A stretch of DNA of 64,000 nucleotides from Desulfallas sp. Bu1-1 (GTDB lineage Bacteria > Bacillota > Desulfotomaculia > Desulfotomaculales > Desulfallaceae), in the NCBI RefSeq assembly GCF_015594625.1, contig NZ_JADNRQ010000002.1, positions 124,001 to 188,000 of the forward strand, read 5' to 3'. The first letter of the stretch is position 1; each line of letters opens with the position of its first letter. Below the pieces are notes generated by a model. The model saw only the letters and a list, made by a program, of their open reading frames with translations, ran no database searches and was not told the DNA's origin. Below, one piece after another: positions 14,356-23,776 of this stretch. The position numbers were made by a program, and so were the translations under genes.

Positions 14356-16486
14356 AGAATACGGCCTCCTCGGAGCCCGCGTTGCGCAGGAGGCTCCGCG
14401 CATCCACGATCAATGAAACCTTGCCGTCTCCCAGGATGGCCGCGCCGGCCAGCCCTTCCACCTGGCCGAGGTAGTCGCCCAGGGATTTGATTACGATTTC
14501 CTGTTCCCCGATCAATTTGTCCACTACGACGCCCAGTTTTCGCTCGCCCGACCCGATAATAACAATGTAGAGTTTGTCCCCGGCGGCCCCGGAATCGTGG
14601 TTGAAAATGTCGCCCAGGCGCCTTAGCGGGTACACCTGGCCGCGTACCACGATAACCTCGGAGTGTCTGATGTTTTTAATCTCGGTCCGTTTAATGTTCA
14701 GCGTTTCCACCACGTAAGCCAGCGGGAAGGCGTACACCCTGCCGCCGTGTTCCACCATCAGCGCCCGGATGATGGCCAGGGTCAGCGGCAGCTTGATGGA
14801 AAAGCGGGTTCCCTTGCCGGGCGTGGTTACGTATTCCACCGTCCCGTTAATGTTTTCAATCTGGGTGCGCACGATGTCCATTCCCACGCCCCGTCCGGAA
14901 ATGTCGCTGACATCGTCCTCCGCAACCGTGGAAAATCCGGGCATGAAAATGAGGTCCAGGGCCTCCCGGTCGCTCATCCGCTCATACTGTTCCCGGCCGA
15001 TGATGCCCGCCCGCAGGGCCTTGTCTTTTAGTTTTTGGGCGTCGATGCCTCTGCCGTCATCTTCCACGGTGATGACGATATGGCTTTCCACGTAGGACGC
15101 CTTGAGCTGGAGCAAGCCTTTCACCGGTTTGCCCAGGCGCTGCCTTTCCAGCGGGCTCTCGATCCCGTGATCGATGGCGTTTCTCAGCAAGTGGATCAGC
15201 GGGTCGCCGATCACTTCGATCACGTTGCGGTCCAGCTCGGTTTCCTTGCCTTCGATGACAAACTCCACTTCCTTGCCCAGTTTGTGGGCAATGTCCCGCA
15301 CCATCCGGGGGAACCGGTTGAACACCTGGGCCACGGGCAGCATGCGGGCCTTCATGATTTCATGCTGCAGGTCGGTGGTGACCTGCCCCAGGTGACTTGA
15401 TATTTCCAGGATGTCATCCGCCAGGTCGCCCGAGCCGTAATTGTGCTCAAATATTTCCACAAACCGGTCCAGCCTGGTGCGATCGATCACCAGTTCACCC
15501 ACCAGGTTCATCAATTTATCCAGCTTCTCCACGTCAACCCGCACGGTTTTGATGGTTTTCTTTTCGGCCTTTCCGGGCCCGCCGGGCTGGGTTTCGGTAC
15601 CGGCGCCGGCTAAGCCGGCGGAGAGCGCTTGCTTCTCCCGACCCCCGGTTTCCCGGGCCTGCTCCGGCAGCGCTTGTTCCTGCGCAATGTTGCTGGACTC
15701 GATCTGCTTTATGTATACATCTTTAATCTCGGCCACCGACAGGGCCAAGTTTTTAACCTGGTCGCCGTCCTGCCGGCTGATGATAACCAGGGCGATGTTA
15801 TTGTCAAAATAACCGTTTTGTATATCCTCGGCGGGAGGATTGGTCCTGATGATTTCGCCGGCCTGTTCCAGGGTTTCGAACAGTAAAAAGGCGCGCACTT
15901 CCTTCATCTGGCAGTCTTCTTCAAAAACGACCTGCAGGCAGTAGGCGTGGTATCCCCTGAGTTCGGCCTCGTTGATTACGTCTTCCAGCACGCTGTCGAT
16001 TTCTATATCCAATAGAGGCGATGCCGGGCCGCCCGGAAGCGGCAGTTCAAGCCCGGGCATTTCCTCAACAACCGCCGGGTCACCGGTTGAATCGTCACCG
16101 GAGCTTCCATTGTCCTTGATTTGTTTTATTTTTTGCAGCAGGGGGCCGATGTCGACCGATTTTTCAGCCCCGCCGACAATTTCTTCCTTCAGCTCCGTCA
16201 GCGTGTCCATGGCCTCAAAAAGGACATCCACCAGCCGGGCGCTGATCTCCAGGCGGTTGTGGCGAATCTCATCAAACAGGCTTTCAATTTCATGGGTCAA
16301 TTCCGTCATTTTGTCATAACCCATCACGGCGGATGATCCTTTAATGGTATGGGCCGCCCGGAAAATCTCCTGGATCACTTCGGGTGTAACATGCTGCTGC
16401 TCGAGCAAAAGAATATTGTCATTGATTATCTGCAGCTTTTCTTCCAGTTCTTCCTGAAAAATCGCTATTTCCGCGTCGCTGAACAT
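14339..16486 (-). CDS. cheA: Chemotaxis histidine kinase CheA
   Basis: 715 residues. The Hpt domain at the N-terminus has the phospho-accepting His in IFRAAHTIKGSSAVMGY. A CheY-binding-like region follows (about 160-270), then an acidic/Ala-rich linker and the dimerisation helices (VEKLDKLMNLVGELVIDRTR). The ATPase has LLRNAIDHGIESPLERQRLG (N box), DDGRGID (G1) and GRGVGMDIV (G2), and a CheW-like regulatory domain ends the protein. It phosphorylates CheY and CheB in response to receptors. Lies between cheW and cheB. Confidence 0.97.
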   Translation of the reverse strand: MFSDAEIAIFQEELEEKLQIINDNILLLEQQHVTPEVIQEIFRAAHTIKGSSAVMGYDKMTELTHEIESLFDEIRHNRLEISARLVDVLFEAMDTLTELKEEIVGGAEKSVDIGPLLQKIKQIKDNGSSGDDSTGDPAVVEEMPGLELPLPGGPASPLLDIEIDSVLEDVINEAELRGYHAYCLQVVFEEDCQMKEVRAFLLFETLEQAGEIIRTNPPAEDIQNGYFDNNIALVIISRQDGDQVKNLALSVAEIKDVYIKQIESSNIAQEQALPEQARETGGREKQALSAGLAGAGTETQPGGPGKAEKKTIKTVRVDVEKLDKLMNLVGELVIDRTRLDRFVEIFEHNYGSGDLADDILEISSHLGQVTTDLQHEIMKARMLPVAQVFNRFPRMVRDIAHKLGKEVEFVIEGKETELDRNVIEVIGDPLIHLLRNAIDHGIESPLERQRLGKPVKGLLQLKASYVESHIVITVEDDGRGIDAQKLKDKALRAGIIGREQYERMSDREALDLIFMPGFSTVAEDDVSDISGRGVGMDIVRTQIENINGTVEYVTTPGKGTRFSIKLPLTLAIIRALMVEHGGRVYAFPLAYVVETLNIKRTEIKNIRHSEVIVVRGQVYPLRRLGDIFNHDSGAAGDKLYIVIIGSGERKLGVVVDKLIGEQEIVIKSLGDYLGQVEGLAGAAILGDGKVSLIVDARSLLRNAGSEEAVFYAAAN

Positions 16487-16508
16487 GCCTTCACCTCCTG
16501 AAAAACAC

Positions 16509-16988
16509 CTATGCGCTTTCCTCCATCGCCTTTAAAACATCTAAATCCTGTTCGGACAGGAGCTTTTTCAAATTGATTAAAACAATCAAATTTTCGCCGT
16601 CCAGGATAATCCCCTCGAGGTAGTTCTGGTTGAGACTGATTGCCGTCGGCGCAGGATGGATCATATCCGGGGATATCTTTCTCACCTCGTAAACCGCTTC
16701 CACAATCAGCCCGAATTTTTGCCCGCCCACTTCCACAATCACTACCCGGTTGCTGTCGCTCCGCTCGCCGAGTTGAACGTTGAATAATTCGTGCAGGTTG
16801 ATTACCGGTATGACCCTGCCCCTGATGTTGATGACACCCTCCACGTACACCGGGGCCTGGGGTATGGGAGTGATTTTTTCCAGCCGGATAATCTCGGAAA
16901 CCGAGGAAATATCAATGCCGAAATACTGTTCAGTTATGGAAAACACCACAACTTGCAGATCATTTGTATTGCTTGCTCCAACAGCCAA
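16509..16988 (-). CDS. cheW: Chemotaxis coupling protein CheW
   Basis: 159 residues from TTG with gggaggagttttga upstream. A single CheW domain: VVFSITEQYFGIDISSVSEI, PQAPVYVEGVINIRGRVIPV and the C-terminal IILDGENLIVLINLKKLLS. It bridges receptors to CheA at the membrane. It lies 22 bp before cheA and 33 bp after motA. Confidence 0.95.
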   Translation of the reverse strand: MAVGASNTNDLQVVVFSITEQYFGIDISSVSEIIRLEKITPIPQAPVYVEGVINIRGRVIPVINLHELFNVQLGERSDSNRVVIVEVGGQKFGLIVEAVYEVRKISPDMIHPAPTAISLNQNYLEGIILDGENLIVLINLKKLLSEQDLDVLKAMEESA

Positions 16989-17021
16989 TCAAAACTCCTC
17001 CCATCAAATTTAAATTTTGGT

Positions 17022-17819
17022 TCATTCCATTTCTTCCTCTTCTTCACCACTGCGGTTGCGGGCCGACGGGTTAAGATAAGCCACCAGCCGCTCCCTGATT
17101 AAAATGGGGTTATACCCGGCCTGCAGAGACACAATGCCCTCCATCATCAACTGTTTCAACAGGATTTCCTTTTGACTGATGTTTGACAACTTGGAGGCCA
17201 GGGGCAGCCAGAGCACGTTGGCGCTGCCCACGCCGTACAACGTGGCCATAAAGGCGACGGCGATGGCGGGTCCCAGGTTTTCCGGGCTGGTGATGCTGCC
17301 CAGCACGTGCACCAGCCCCATCACCGTGCCGATGATGCCCATGGTCGGGGCGTAGCCCCCCGCCGCCTCAAAAATGCTGCTCCCGATGTGGTGGCGCTCC
17401 TCAATGGTGTATATCTCCACTTCCAAAATATTCTTGACCAGTTCCGGATCGGTGCCGTCGATCACCAGCTGCAGGCCTTTTTTTAGATAGGGGTCATCAA
17501 TTTCCGGCAGGCGGTTTTCCAGGTGCAACAACCCCTCCCGCCTGGCTTCTTCGGCCATGGCTACAATGTCTTCAATTGCCTTGGCGGTGTCGTAAGGTTT
17601 GTTGCGCAGGGCCAGCATGATCAGTTGGGGCACAACTTTCAAATCCTGGGGGGCAAAGCTGAACATGGTTGCGCCAATGGTCCCGCCGAAAACAATCAGT
17701 GCGGCGCTGGGTTGAAACAGCGCGCCCAGGTGGCCGCCTTCCCACACAAACCCGGCAATTAAAGAACACACGCCCACCACAAAACCGATAATTGTCGCTA
17801 AATCCATTTGGTAGATCAT
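17022..17819 (-). CDS. motA: Flagellar motor stator protein MotA
   Basis: 265 residues with four predicted membrane segments (about 7-25, 34-50, 150-170, 183-203). The conserved region GGYAPTMGIIGTVMGLVHVL and MATLYGVGSANVLWLPLASK is that of the MotA/TolQ/ExbB family, and the cytoplasmic loop between segments 2 and 3 carries the residues that touch FliG. It forms the ion-driven stator with MotB, encoded 28 bp upstream. Whether protons or sodium drive it cannot be told from the sequence. Confidence 0.93.
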   Translation of the reverse strand: MIYQMDLATIIGFVVGVCSLIAGFVWEGGHLGALFQPSAALIVFGGTIGATMFSFAPQDLKVVPQLIMLALRNKPYDTAKAIEDIVAMAEEARREGLLHLENRLPEIDDPYLKKGLQLVIDGTDPELVKNILEVEIYTIEERHHIGSSIFEAAGGYAPTMGIIGTVMGLVHVLGSITSPENLGPAIAVAFMATLYGVGSANVLWLPLASKLSNISQKEILLKQLMMEGIVSLQAGYNPILIRERLVAYLNPSARNRSGEEEEEME

Positions 17820-17847
17820 TCCTTTGTCCTAATATTAAAACCTTTAT

Positions 17848-18666
17848 TTAATGTGTGCTTAAAGGGGCAGCCAGCGGGGCGGTTTCCCCGCGGATATTCG
17901 TCTCCCCGCCATTGTCTCCCGCCTTACCGGCGGCTTGCGGTTCGGCGTCGGCAAACTTGCTTCTCAATATCACCAGGTTCACCCGGCGGTTTAGCTGGCG
18001 GTGATAATCGCTGTCGTTGGGTACGGCGGGCCTGTATTCGCCGTATGCCGCGGCGGATAATTTTTGCGGTGTGAACCGGTGCTGGTTGATGAGTTCCTGC
18101 ACCACGTTGGTGGCCCTTGCCGCGGACAATTCCCAGTTGGAGGGGAATTCAGCAGTATGAATCGGCAAGTTATCCGTATGCCCCTCGATGCGGATATAAT
18201 TAGGGGTATCCTTCAGGATCGGCGCCACTTTGCCCAGGATTTCCCTTGCCTGCGGTGTGAGCCGGGCGGAGCCGGATTCAAAAAGCACATCTTCCTGGAA
18301 ACTTAAAACAATACCCCTCTCTTCCGTGGTTACCGATATCCGGGCGGAAAGGCCGTTTTCATTTATGTAATTTTCCAGCCTCTCCTTTAACTGGTTCAGC
18401 TGCGCTTGCTCTACCACATCCTGTACCTGTTCCGGCGGGCTGCCCGGCACCACCGCCGGCCCCGGGCTTTCCAGCACCATGCCGCCGGCGCCGAAAACCG
18501 CGGCCAGCGATTCGGCCAGGGTCTTGAACTTGGCTACGTCAACCTTGCTTAAAGCGTACATGACAATAAAAAAGATCATCAGCAGCGTAATTAAATCGGC
18601 ATAGGTGATTAACCAGCGCTCGTGGTTCGGTTTTGATTTTTTCATCCTGGCGCGTCTTTGGATCAT
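17848..18666 (-). CDS. motB: Flagellar motor stator protein MotB
   Basis: 272 residues. After a short cytoplasmic tail comes ITYADLITLLMIFFIVMYAL, the single membrane helix with the ion-carrying Asp. A periplasm-facing linker and plug region follow, then an OmpA-like peptidoglycan-binding domain (YIRIEGHTDNLPIH, NWELSAARATNVVQ, NRRVNLVIL). The tail beyond about 245 is Ala/Gly-rich. Pairs with MotA; the order motB before motA is reversed from E. coli. Confidence 0.95.
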   Translation of the reverse strand: MIQRRARMKKSKPNHERWLITYADLITLLMIFFIVMYALSKVDVAKFKTLAESLAAVFGAGGMVLESPGPAVVPGSPPEQVQDVVEQAQLNQLKERLENYINENGLSARISVTTEERGIVLSFQEDVLFESGSARLTPQAREILGKVAPILKDTPNYIRIEGHTDNLPIHTAEFPSNWELSAARATNVVQELINQHRFTPQKLSAAAYGEYRPAVPNDSDYHRQLNRRVNLVILRSKFADAEPQAAGKAGDNGGETNIRGETAPLAAPLSTH

Positions 18667-18696
18667 TGCACTACCCCTTAAATATTAACTAACCAA

Positions 18697-20178
18697 TTAA
18701 AACAAAACAATGTCTCCGTCTTCATTGATTCTTGCCCGCACCATGCTGTAATCTTCGTTGGCGGTAAATACACGGGGGCCAATTTGCAACACCGACCCGT
18801 TATACACTATTTTAGCCTTGATTACGCTGCCCTCTTCGGTGCGGGCGAGCGTCCTGACGCCCATGGGGCCCCCTATTTCACCCACCGTGATATTGCCCCG
18901 GGCATATATTTCCCCGCCCCTGAACACGCCCTTGATATCAACGGCGCCGCAAGCATGCAACCTGGAATTAAACGCCCCCTGCCCGGTGATTTTAATGTTG
19001 CCGGTGGCCGTCACTTCCGAATTCCACACGCTGTTTACTATGACGTGGGATGGTTTGCGATCCGACAAGTCAAAGTAGTTGATCGCATTTTCCAGGCTCT
19101 TTTTAATACCTTCCAGGTTTTTTAATGATAATGCCTTGATTCCGGTAATGTCGCTTAATGCCCAGGCAACTTTCTGCAATTCTTCGGGCGGGTTCTGGCT
19201 TTGCTTTTTTACTAAATCACAAAAATCCTGAACCTGTTTGTTGAAATGTATGAATTTTTTATCCAGCAAGGCCATAATCACCTGGCCGTACTCGACATGA
19301 CGGTTATTATCCTTCAGCTTGCTTAGAAACTGCGCCGCTGCAACGTCCAGGTTGCGCACCGCCTGGTCAATTTCCCGCAGCCTGTTCTCTATATCGCTGA
19401 AAGATGCTATCATGCCGCCGGCGGTGATCTTGCCGGCGGTAATCACCTTCATTACTTCCAGGTTGCCCCCGACATTAATGGTGGAGCGGGAAACAAACCC
19501 GGCCACTTTCAGGTTGCCCGTTACATCCACGATCATGTTTTCAGTAACGTTTCCCGTGACAAAAACATCGCCATGGAAGCGCAAATTGCCCGACTTGATG
19601 TCAACGTCGCCTTCATGCTGGTAAACGGCATCCACACCCACGATTACGCTTCTGCCCTGTTTTTTTACCCAGGGGCGCCCGTTAACGGCGCTGCTCACCG
19701 CTTTACCGTCCGGCGCCAGGGAAGCTCCCTTGCCCGCCCTTAACGACAACTCCACAACTTTGCGGGCCGGGATAACCTGACCGGTAACCGTAATGCCGTC
19801 TTCCCCCTTGACCATGGGGTGATATACCGCCAGCACGGTATTGGCGCTTACCGACGGGACATTAAAAATTTCACGAAAATCAATATTTTTTTCATCCTGT
19901 AAATGCGCGGCGGGGGCCCGGCTTGTAAACAGGTATTCAACATACCCGTCCCGGCCTTCCCTGGGGGGCTTGCCTTCGGCGATCAAAAACGTGCCCCTGC
20001 GCGGGCTGCTGAGTAGTTCATTGATCAATTGTTGATTAACGCCGTATTTAATGCCTTTTTCCCGCAGCAGGTCGTGCAAAACGCTTTCGTTTAAAGATTC
20101 CACCTCTCTAATGGTGATCATCGCCTTTAATTTGTCATCCGTGATTACCAGGGTTACACTACCGTCCGAATCACTCAT
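18697..20178 (-). CDS. FapA family protein (DUF342)
   Basis: 493 residues from ATG with gggggtggcggc upstream. The first 180 residues carry the DUF342 N-terminal region (VNQQLINELLSSPRRGTFLI, then HPMVKGEDGITVTGQVIPAR). A parallel beta-helix follows with repeated short strands (VTGNVTENMIVDVTGNLKVA, STINVGGNLEVMKVI) and a helical insertion at about 275-370. Such proteins form polymer-like or scaffold assemblies; links with cell-surface or flagellar functions are reported for some members, but the role here is unknown. It starts the fapA-motB-motA-cheW-cheA-cheB run. Confidence 0.85.
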   Translation of the reverse strand: MSDSDGSVTLVITDDKLKAMITIREVESLNESVLHDLLREKGIKYGVNQQLINELLSSPRRGTFLIAEGKPPREGRDGYVEYLFTSRAPAAHLQDEKNIDFREIFNVPSVSANTVLAVYHPMVKGEDGITVTGQVIPARKVVELSLRAGKGASLAPDGKAVSSAVNGRPWVKKQGRSVIVGVDAVYQHEGDVDIKSGNLRFHGDVFVTGNVTENMIVDVTGNLKVAGFVSRSTINVGGNLEVMKVITAGKITAGGMIASFSDIENRLREIDQAVRNLDVAAAQFLSKLKDNNRHVEYGQVIMALLDKKFIHFNKQVQDFCDLVKKQSQNPPEELQKVAWALSDITGIKALSLKNLEGIKKSLENAINYFDLSDRKPSHVIVNSVWNSEVTATGNIKITGQGAFNSRLHACGAVDIKGVFRGGEIYARGNITVGEIGGPMGVRTLARTEEGSVIKAKIVYNGSVLQIGPRVFTANEDYSMVRARINEDGDIVLF

Positions 20179-20669
20179 GCCGCCACCCCCGCTTCTGGTA
20201 TAAGGTTTATAAAGTAGTATAATTTTCTACAAATAGTGTTCATATCCTGCAAATATACGGCCTATTTTCACCCGGAATGATAATATCTAAATGCGGAACC
20301 GGAGCCTTTTTGGCTTCCTAATTGAAATATCGGCGAAAACGGTACTGTACTTGAGGAACTGAAAATGCGCATGTTATACCATTAAGGTACCGGTCTGAAA
20401 TGCTGACAAAATGCCCGATCGGCCGCCCGCGTAGAACGGGTGCCCCCCAGTTTAACCTGAACCCTCGGCGCGTTGCATTTCATATTGTTGTTAAAGCGAC
20501 ACTCTTCGATAAAACAATTGATCCTGTACATCATCAGCACCCCGGTTCTCCAAAATTAAACCGGTATTCGCCGGTTACCGAAAAAAATATTGTAATTATT
20601 AATATAAGTCAGCAGAATATTATTATACAGAGAAGTCGGTTACAGATTTTAATTGCCGGAGTGATTCCA
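20179..20669. other. Intergenic region between divergent fapA and comB
   Basis: About 490 bases between divergent genes. An AT-rich part before comB (20580-20640) probably holds its promoter, and a similar AT-rich segment lies before fapA (about 20210-20260). A long open frame across 20400-20669 in the comB frame has no ribosome site or family similarity and I regard it as non-coding. No hairpin or known RNA was recognised. Confidence 0.5.
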
Positions 20670-21386
20670 ATGCATGTTAAACTAATACCCGTTGCCGCCG
20701 CGGCTGATCGTGACGTGTTCGAGGGAACCACCGCGGTGGTTTTTGATGTTTTGCGCGCCACCAGTACCATTGTAACGGCCCTGGCGGCGGGTTACCGGCG
20801 TATTTATCCGGTTGCGGAGGAAAGCGCGGCGCTGGCGCTTGCCCACAAGCATGGTTACGCGCTGGCCGGAGAGCGCGGCGGGAGAAAGATACCGGGGTTT
20901 CCGCACGGCAATTCCCCGCTTGAATTCTGGCCCGGCGACGGGAAGGAAAGTGAGGCCCTTGTACTCACCACCTCCAACGGAACAGGAGCCATCCAAATGG
21001 CCTCCGGCGCCGCCAGAGTACTGACCGGCTCCTTGCTCAATGCCCGGGCGGCCGCGCTGGCGGCCTTGAAGGAAGGGCGGGACATTTTGCTGGTCTGCGC
21101 CGGTACGGGTGGCGCTTTTTCCCTGGAAGACGCCCTGGGCGCGGGGTTCGTTCTAGCCGAATTGATCCGCGCTACAGGCGAAACCCCGCCCATGGACGAC
21201 TTGGCCATGGCCGCATACAGGCTGTCCATCTTTTACGGCAACGACCCGCTGGGCGGCCTGCTGGACAGCCGGCACGGTCAAAGGCTGCTGGCCTTGGAGT
21301 GCGAGGATGACCTGCGCTGGTGCGCGCAGCTCAACAAGTTCAATATAGCCCCGGTTTTTATGCACGATCATATTTATGTCCCCTAA
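20670..21386 (+). CDS. comB: 2-phosphosulfolactate phosphatase ComB
   Basis: 238 residues from ATG at 20670 (cggag 6-10 bases upstream). Family motifs are TTAVVFDVLRATSTIVTALA near the N-terminus, LAGERGGRKIPGF and LVLTTSNGTGAI. ComB removes phosphate from 2-phosphosulfolactate, the second step of coenzyme M synthesis in methanogens; in spore-forming firmicutes the product sulfolactate accumulates in spores. No comA neighbour is present in this window. A terminator follows at 21401. Confidence 0.92.
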   Translation: MHVKLIPVAAAADRDVFEGTTAVVFDVLRATSTIVTALAAGYRRIYPVAEESAALALAHKHGYALAGERGGRKIPGFPHGNSPLEFWPGDGKESEALVLTTSNGTGAIQMASGAARVLTGSLLNARAAALAALKEGRDILLVCAGTGGAFSLEDALGAGFVLAELIRATGETPPMDDLAMAAYRLSIFYGNDPLGGLLDSRHGQRLLALECEDDLRWCAQLNKFNIAPVFMHDHIYVP

Positions 21387-21400
21387 ACGGGCACAAAAAA

Positions 21401-21424
21401 ATTCCGGCATAACTGTGCCGGAAT
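21401..21424. terminator. Terminator between comB and tRNA-Val
   Basis: attccggca and tgccggaat form a perfect 9-bp stem with a 6-base loop. A run of A precedes it on the plus strand, which makes a T run for the minus-strand tRNA transcript. It probably ends transcription from both sides. Confidence 0.75.
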
Positions 21425-21445
21425 CAAAGCCCCATCGGGTTTTAC

Positions 21446-21520
21446 TGGTGGGGCTAGCTGGTTTCGAACCAGCGACCTCTTGAATGTGAGTCAAGCGCTC
21501 TCCCGCTGAGCTATAGCCCC
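21446..21520 (-). tRNA. tRNA-Val (anticodon CAC)
   Basis: 75 bases including an encoded CCA. The acceptor stem GGGGCTA/TAGCCCC, D arm GCTC/GAGC, anticodon stem CTTGA/TCAAG with loop CTCACAT, and T arm GCTGG-TTCGAAA-CCAGC all pair perfectly. The anticodon at positions 34-36 is CAC, which reads GUG valine codons. Confidence 0.96.
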
Positions 21521-21606
21521 GTTAAACATTTTATAGTTTATCACATTATCTTTGCTATTGCAAGGAAAAATTATTGGTTTTTATTTTATTGCAATTGCAT
21601 TTTTAA

Positions 21607-22242
21607 GGTCATGAGCTGACAGGTTTCGGCGGCGTGTTGAAAAATCTGGGCATGGGCCTGGGCTGCCGCAGCGCCAAGCAGATGATGCATTCCGATGTAT
21701 TGCCCAAAGTCAATGCCGGTAAATGCATCGCCTGCGGCATGTGCACCGAGTGGTGTCCCGCCGCCGCCATCAACGTCAAGGAGCATGCCGCCATTGATGA
21801 GAAGGTGTGCTGGGGCTGCGGCGAATGCACAGTCACCTGCCCGGAGGGAGCGATTAAAATCAACTGGAAGACGACGCCCGGCGCGTTGCAGGAAAAAATT
21901 GTGGAGTATACCATGGGCGTGTTGAAAAACAAGCAAAACAAAGCCGCACATATCTCGTTCATCATGAACGTATCTCCGGAATGCGACTGCTGCACTTATA
22001 ACGACGCCCCCATCGTCCGGGATATCGGCATAGCCGCCTCCCTTGACCCCGTGGCCCTGGACCAGGCCTGCATCGACCTGGTCAACGGCGAGAAAGCGCT
22101 GAGCGGTTCCCGCCTGGGGGAAAATCCCGGTGTAGAGGATAAATTCGCCGCCCTGCACAATAATGTGGACTGGTCGGTGCAGTTGTCCTATGGCGAACAG
22201 ATGGGGCTTGGTACCAGAAAATACCAGCTGGTCAAAATTTAA
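21607..22242 (+). pseudogene. 5'-truncated DUF362/4Fe-4S ferredoxin domain protein
   Basis: The frame opens right after a TAA at 21604 with HELTGFGGVLKNLGMG. This is a motif from the middle of DUF362 proteins, which normally run about 360 residues, so roughly the first 40% is missing. What remains includes two cluster-binding sites (CIACGMCTEWCP and CWGCGECTVTCP) and the C-terminal part with ECDCC and ASLDPVALDQACIDL. A GTG at 21634 could still start a 202-residue protein, but no good ribosome site is visible. The break is 87 bp from the tRNA-Val gene. Confidence 0.7.
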
Positions 22243-22248
22243 ATCCCG

Positions 22249-23658
22249 TTAATCGTCTTCGCCCTTGATCACGGCCAGCGGCGCTATCCTGGCGACTTTT
22301 TTGGTGATGCCGGCCTCAACCAGCGTCTCGACCACCTGGCTGATGGGCTTGTAGGCCTGGGGCGCTTCGTCCAGCAGTTTGCCCAGGTTGCCTTCGTTAA
22401 ACACAACGCCTTCCATGGATTTCCTGAAATCCTCCCGGGATACGGTTTTTCTGGCCTCCCGCCGGGAAAGTACCCTGCCCGCCCCGTGGTTGACGGAACA
22501 AAGGGTTTCCCGGGCCAGGTCCGTACCCACAACCACGTACGAATCCGAACCCATGCTACCCGGAATAATCGCCGGGTGCCCTGTTTGCCGGTAAACGGGC
22601 GGGTTGTCCGGGTGCAGCGAGGGCAGAGCCCTGGTGGCCCCCTTCCGGTGCACCAGTATGGTGCGCCTGAAGTGGTCTTCGTACTTGGCTATGTTGTGGG
22701 CCACATCATAAACGGTGCGTAAAGTCCACTTGCTTCCCGCAATTTTTTCCAGGGCCATGCGCGCATCAAAGGCGATCAGCTGGCGGTTGGCAAAAGCGAA
22801 ATTAACCGCGCTGCGCATGGCCCCGAAATATTTTTGGCCCTCCGGCGAACCCGCGGGAACGCAGGCTAAACCCTTTGCCGGCAGTTGGATACCGTATTTT
22901 GCCGCGGCGTTGACCATGATTTGGCTGTAGTCGGTGCAGACCTGGTGGCCCAGCCCCCTGCTGCCCGTATGGATCATAACGGTAACGGCGTCCCGGGACA
23001 ACCCGAAATCCCGCGCGGCCTCCCGGTCGTAAACTTCGGCCACGTAACCCAGCTCAATAAAATGGTTGCCCCCGCCCAGGGTGGACAGTTGGCCGGTTCG
23101 AGAAAGGGCCTTTTTGCTCAACGCGCCGGGATCGGCTCCGGCCATGCACCCGCACTCCTCGATATATTGTTCCTCGCCCCGGTATCCATACCCCCGCCGA
23201 ATCAGTTCGGCGGCGCCGCCAACCAATACGGCTTCAATATCCAGTTCGGCATGTTTTGATTTTTTCCCCACGCCGCAGGGTACCAGTTCTTCGATCTGTT
23301 GGGTGTATCGCTTTAAAAAATCACGGTTTATTTCATGCCGGGTCCAGTTGCCCACCAATAGCCGCACCCCGCAATTGATATCCATACCCACCGCCCCGGC
23401 GGAAACCGCACCTTCATCACCACAGGTGGCCATTACTCCACCGATGGGCAGGCCGAACCCGGTATGAATATCCGGCAGGCCGATCACCGGGTGGCACACC
23501 CCGGGCAGGCAAGCCCCGTTGACCAGCTGTTGAATTGCTTCATCTTCTATATACCGGAGTAAGGCGGCGCTTAAATAGATATTTACATCCACCCGCATTT
23601 TGTCCCTTTGCCGGATGATATAGCGGTTCACCCCGCAGGACTCGATCATGTTTTTCAT
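22249..23658 (-). CDS. rtcB: RtcB-family RNA ligase
   Basis: 469 residues. Metal and nucleotide motifs are visible: GLPDIHTGFGLPIGG, GAVGMDINCGVRLL, LGGGNHFIELG, HTGSRGLGHQVC, VHRKGATRA, and NHGAGRVLSRREA, the block holding the histidine that is guanylylated. RtcB joins 2',3'-cyclic phosphate or 3'-phosphate RNA ends to 5'-OH ends with GTP. No archease gene is adjacent. The gene is convergent with the truncated DUF362 gene, with only 6 bp between stop codons and no visible terminator. Confidence 0.93.
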   Translation of the reverse strand: MKNMIESCGVNRYIIRQRDKMRVDVNIYLSAALLRYIEDEAIQQLVNGACLPGVCHPVIGLPDIHTGFGLPIGGVMATCGDEGAVSAGAVGMDINCGVRLLVGNWTRHEINRDFLKRYTQQIEELVPCGVGKKSKHAELDIEAVLVGGAAELIRRGYGYRGEEQYIEECGCMAGADPGALSKKALSRTGQLSTLGGGNHFIELGYVAEVYDREAARDFGLSRDAVTVMIHTGSRGLGHQVCTDYSQIMVNAAAKYGIQLPAKGLACVPAGSPEGQKYFGAMRSAVNFAFANRQLIAFDARMALEKIAGSKWTLRTVYDVAHNIAKYEDHFRRTILVHRKGATRALPSLHPDNPPVYRQTGHPAIIPGSMGSDSYVVVGTDLARETLCSVNHGAGRVLSRREARKTVSREDFRKSMEGVVFNEGNLGKLLDEAPQAYKPISQVVETLVEAGITKKVARIAPLAVIKGEDD

Positions 23659-23741
23659 TGTTCCAACCCTGCCTTCAAACTGTTTTGTTTCCTCATTTAT
23701 TGTAATGTTCTTCCGGCGCGGCGCAAAGAAAAAATGATAAA

Positions 23742-23761
23742 AAACCGCCCGCAGGCGGTTT
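23742..23761. terminator. Terminator after the LysM/hydrolase gene
   Basis: aaaccgcc and ggcggttt form a perfect 8-bp stem with a 4-base loop between the hydrolase stop (23777) and the rtcB start (23658). A preceding A run gives a weak T run on the minus strand. Confidence 0.7.
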
Positions 23762-23776
23762 CGTTTATATTAAGTT

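Noticed and set aside
20400-20669. Upstream extension of the comB frame
   Set aside because: ComB homologues begin at the MHVKLIPV region, where a ribosome site is found. The extension has no similarity and no site.
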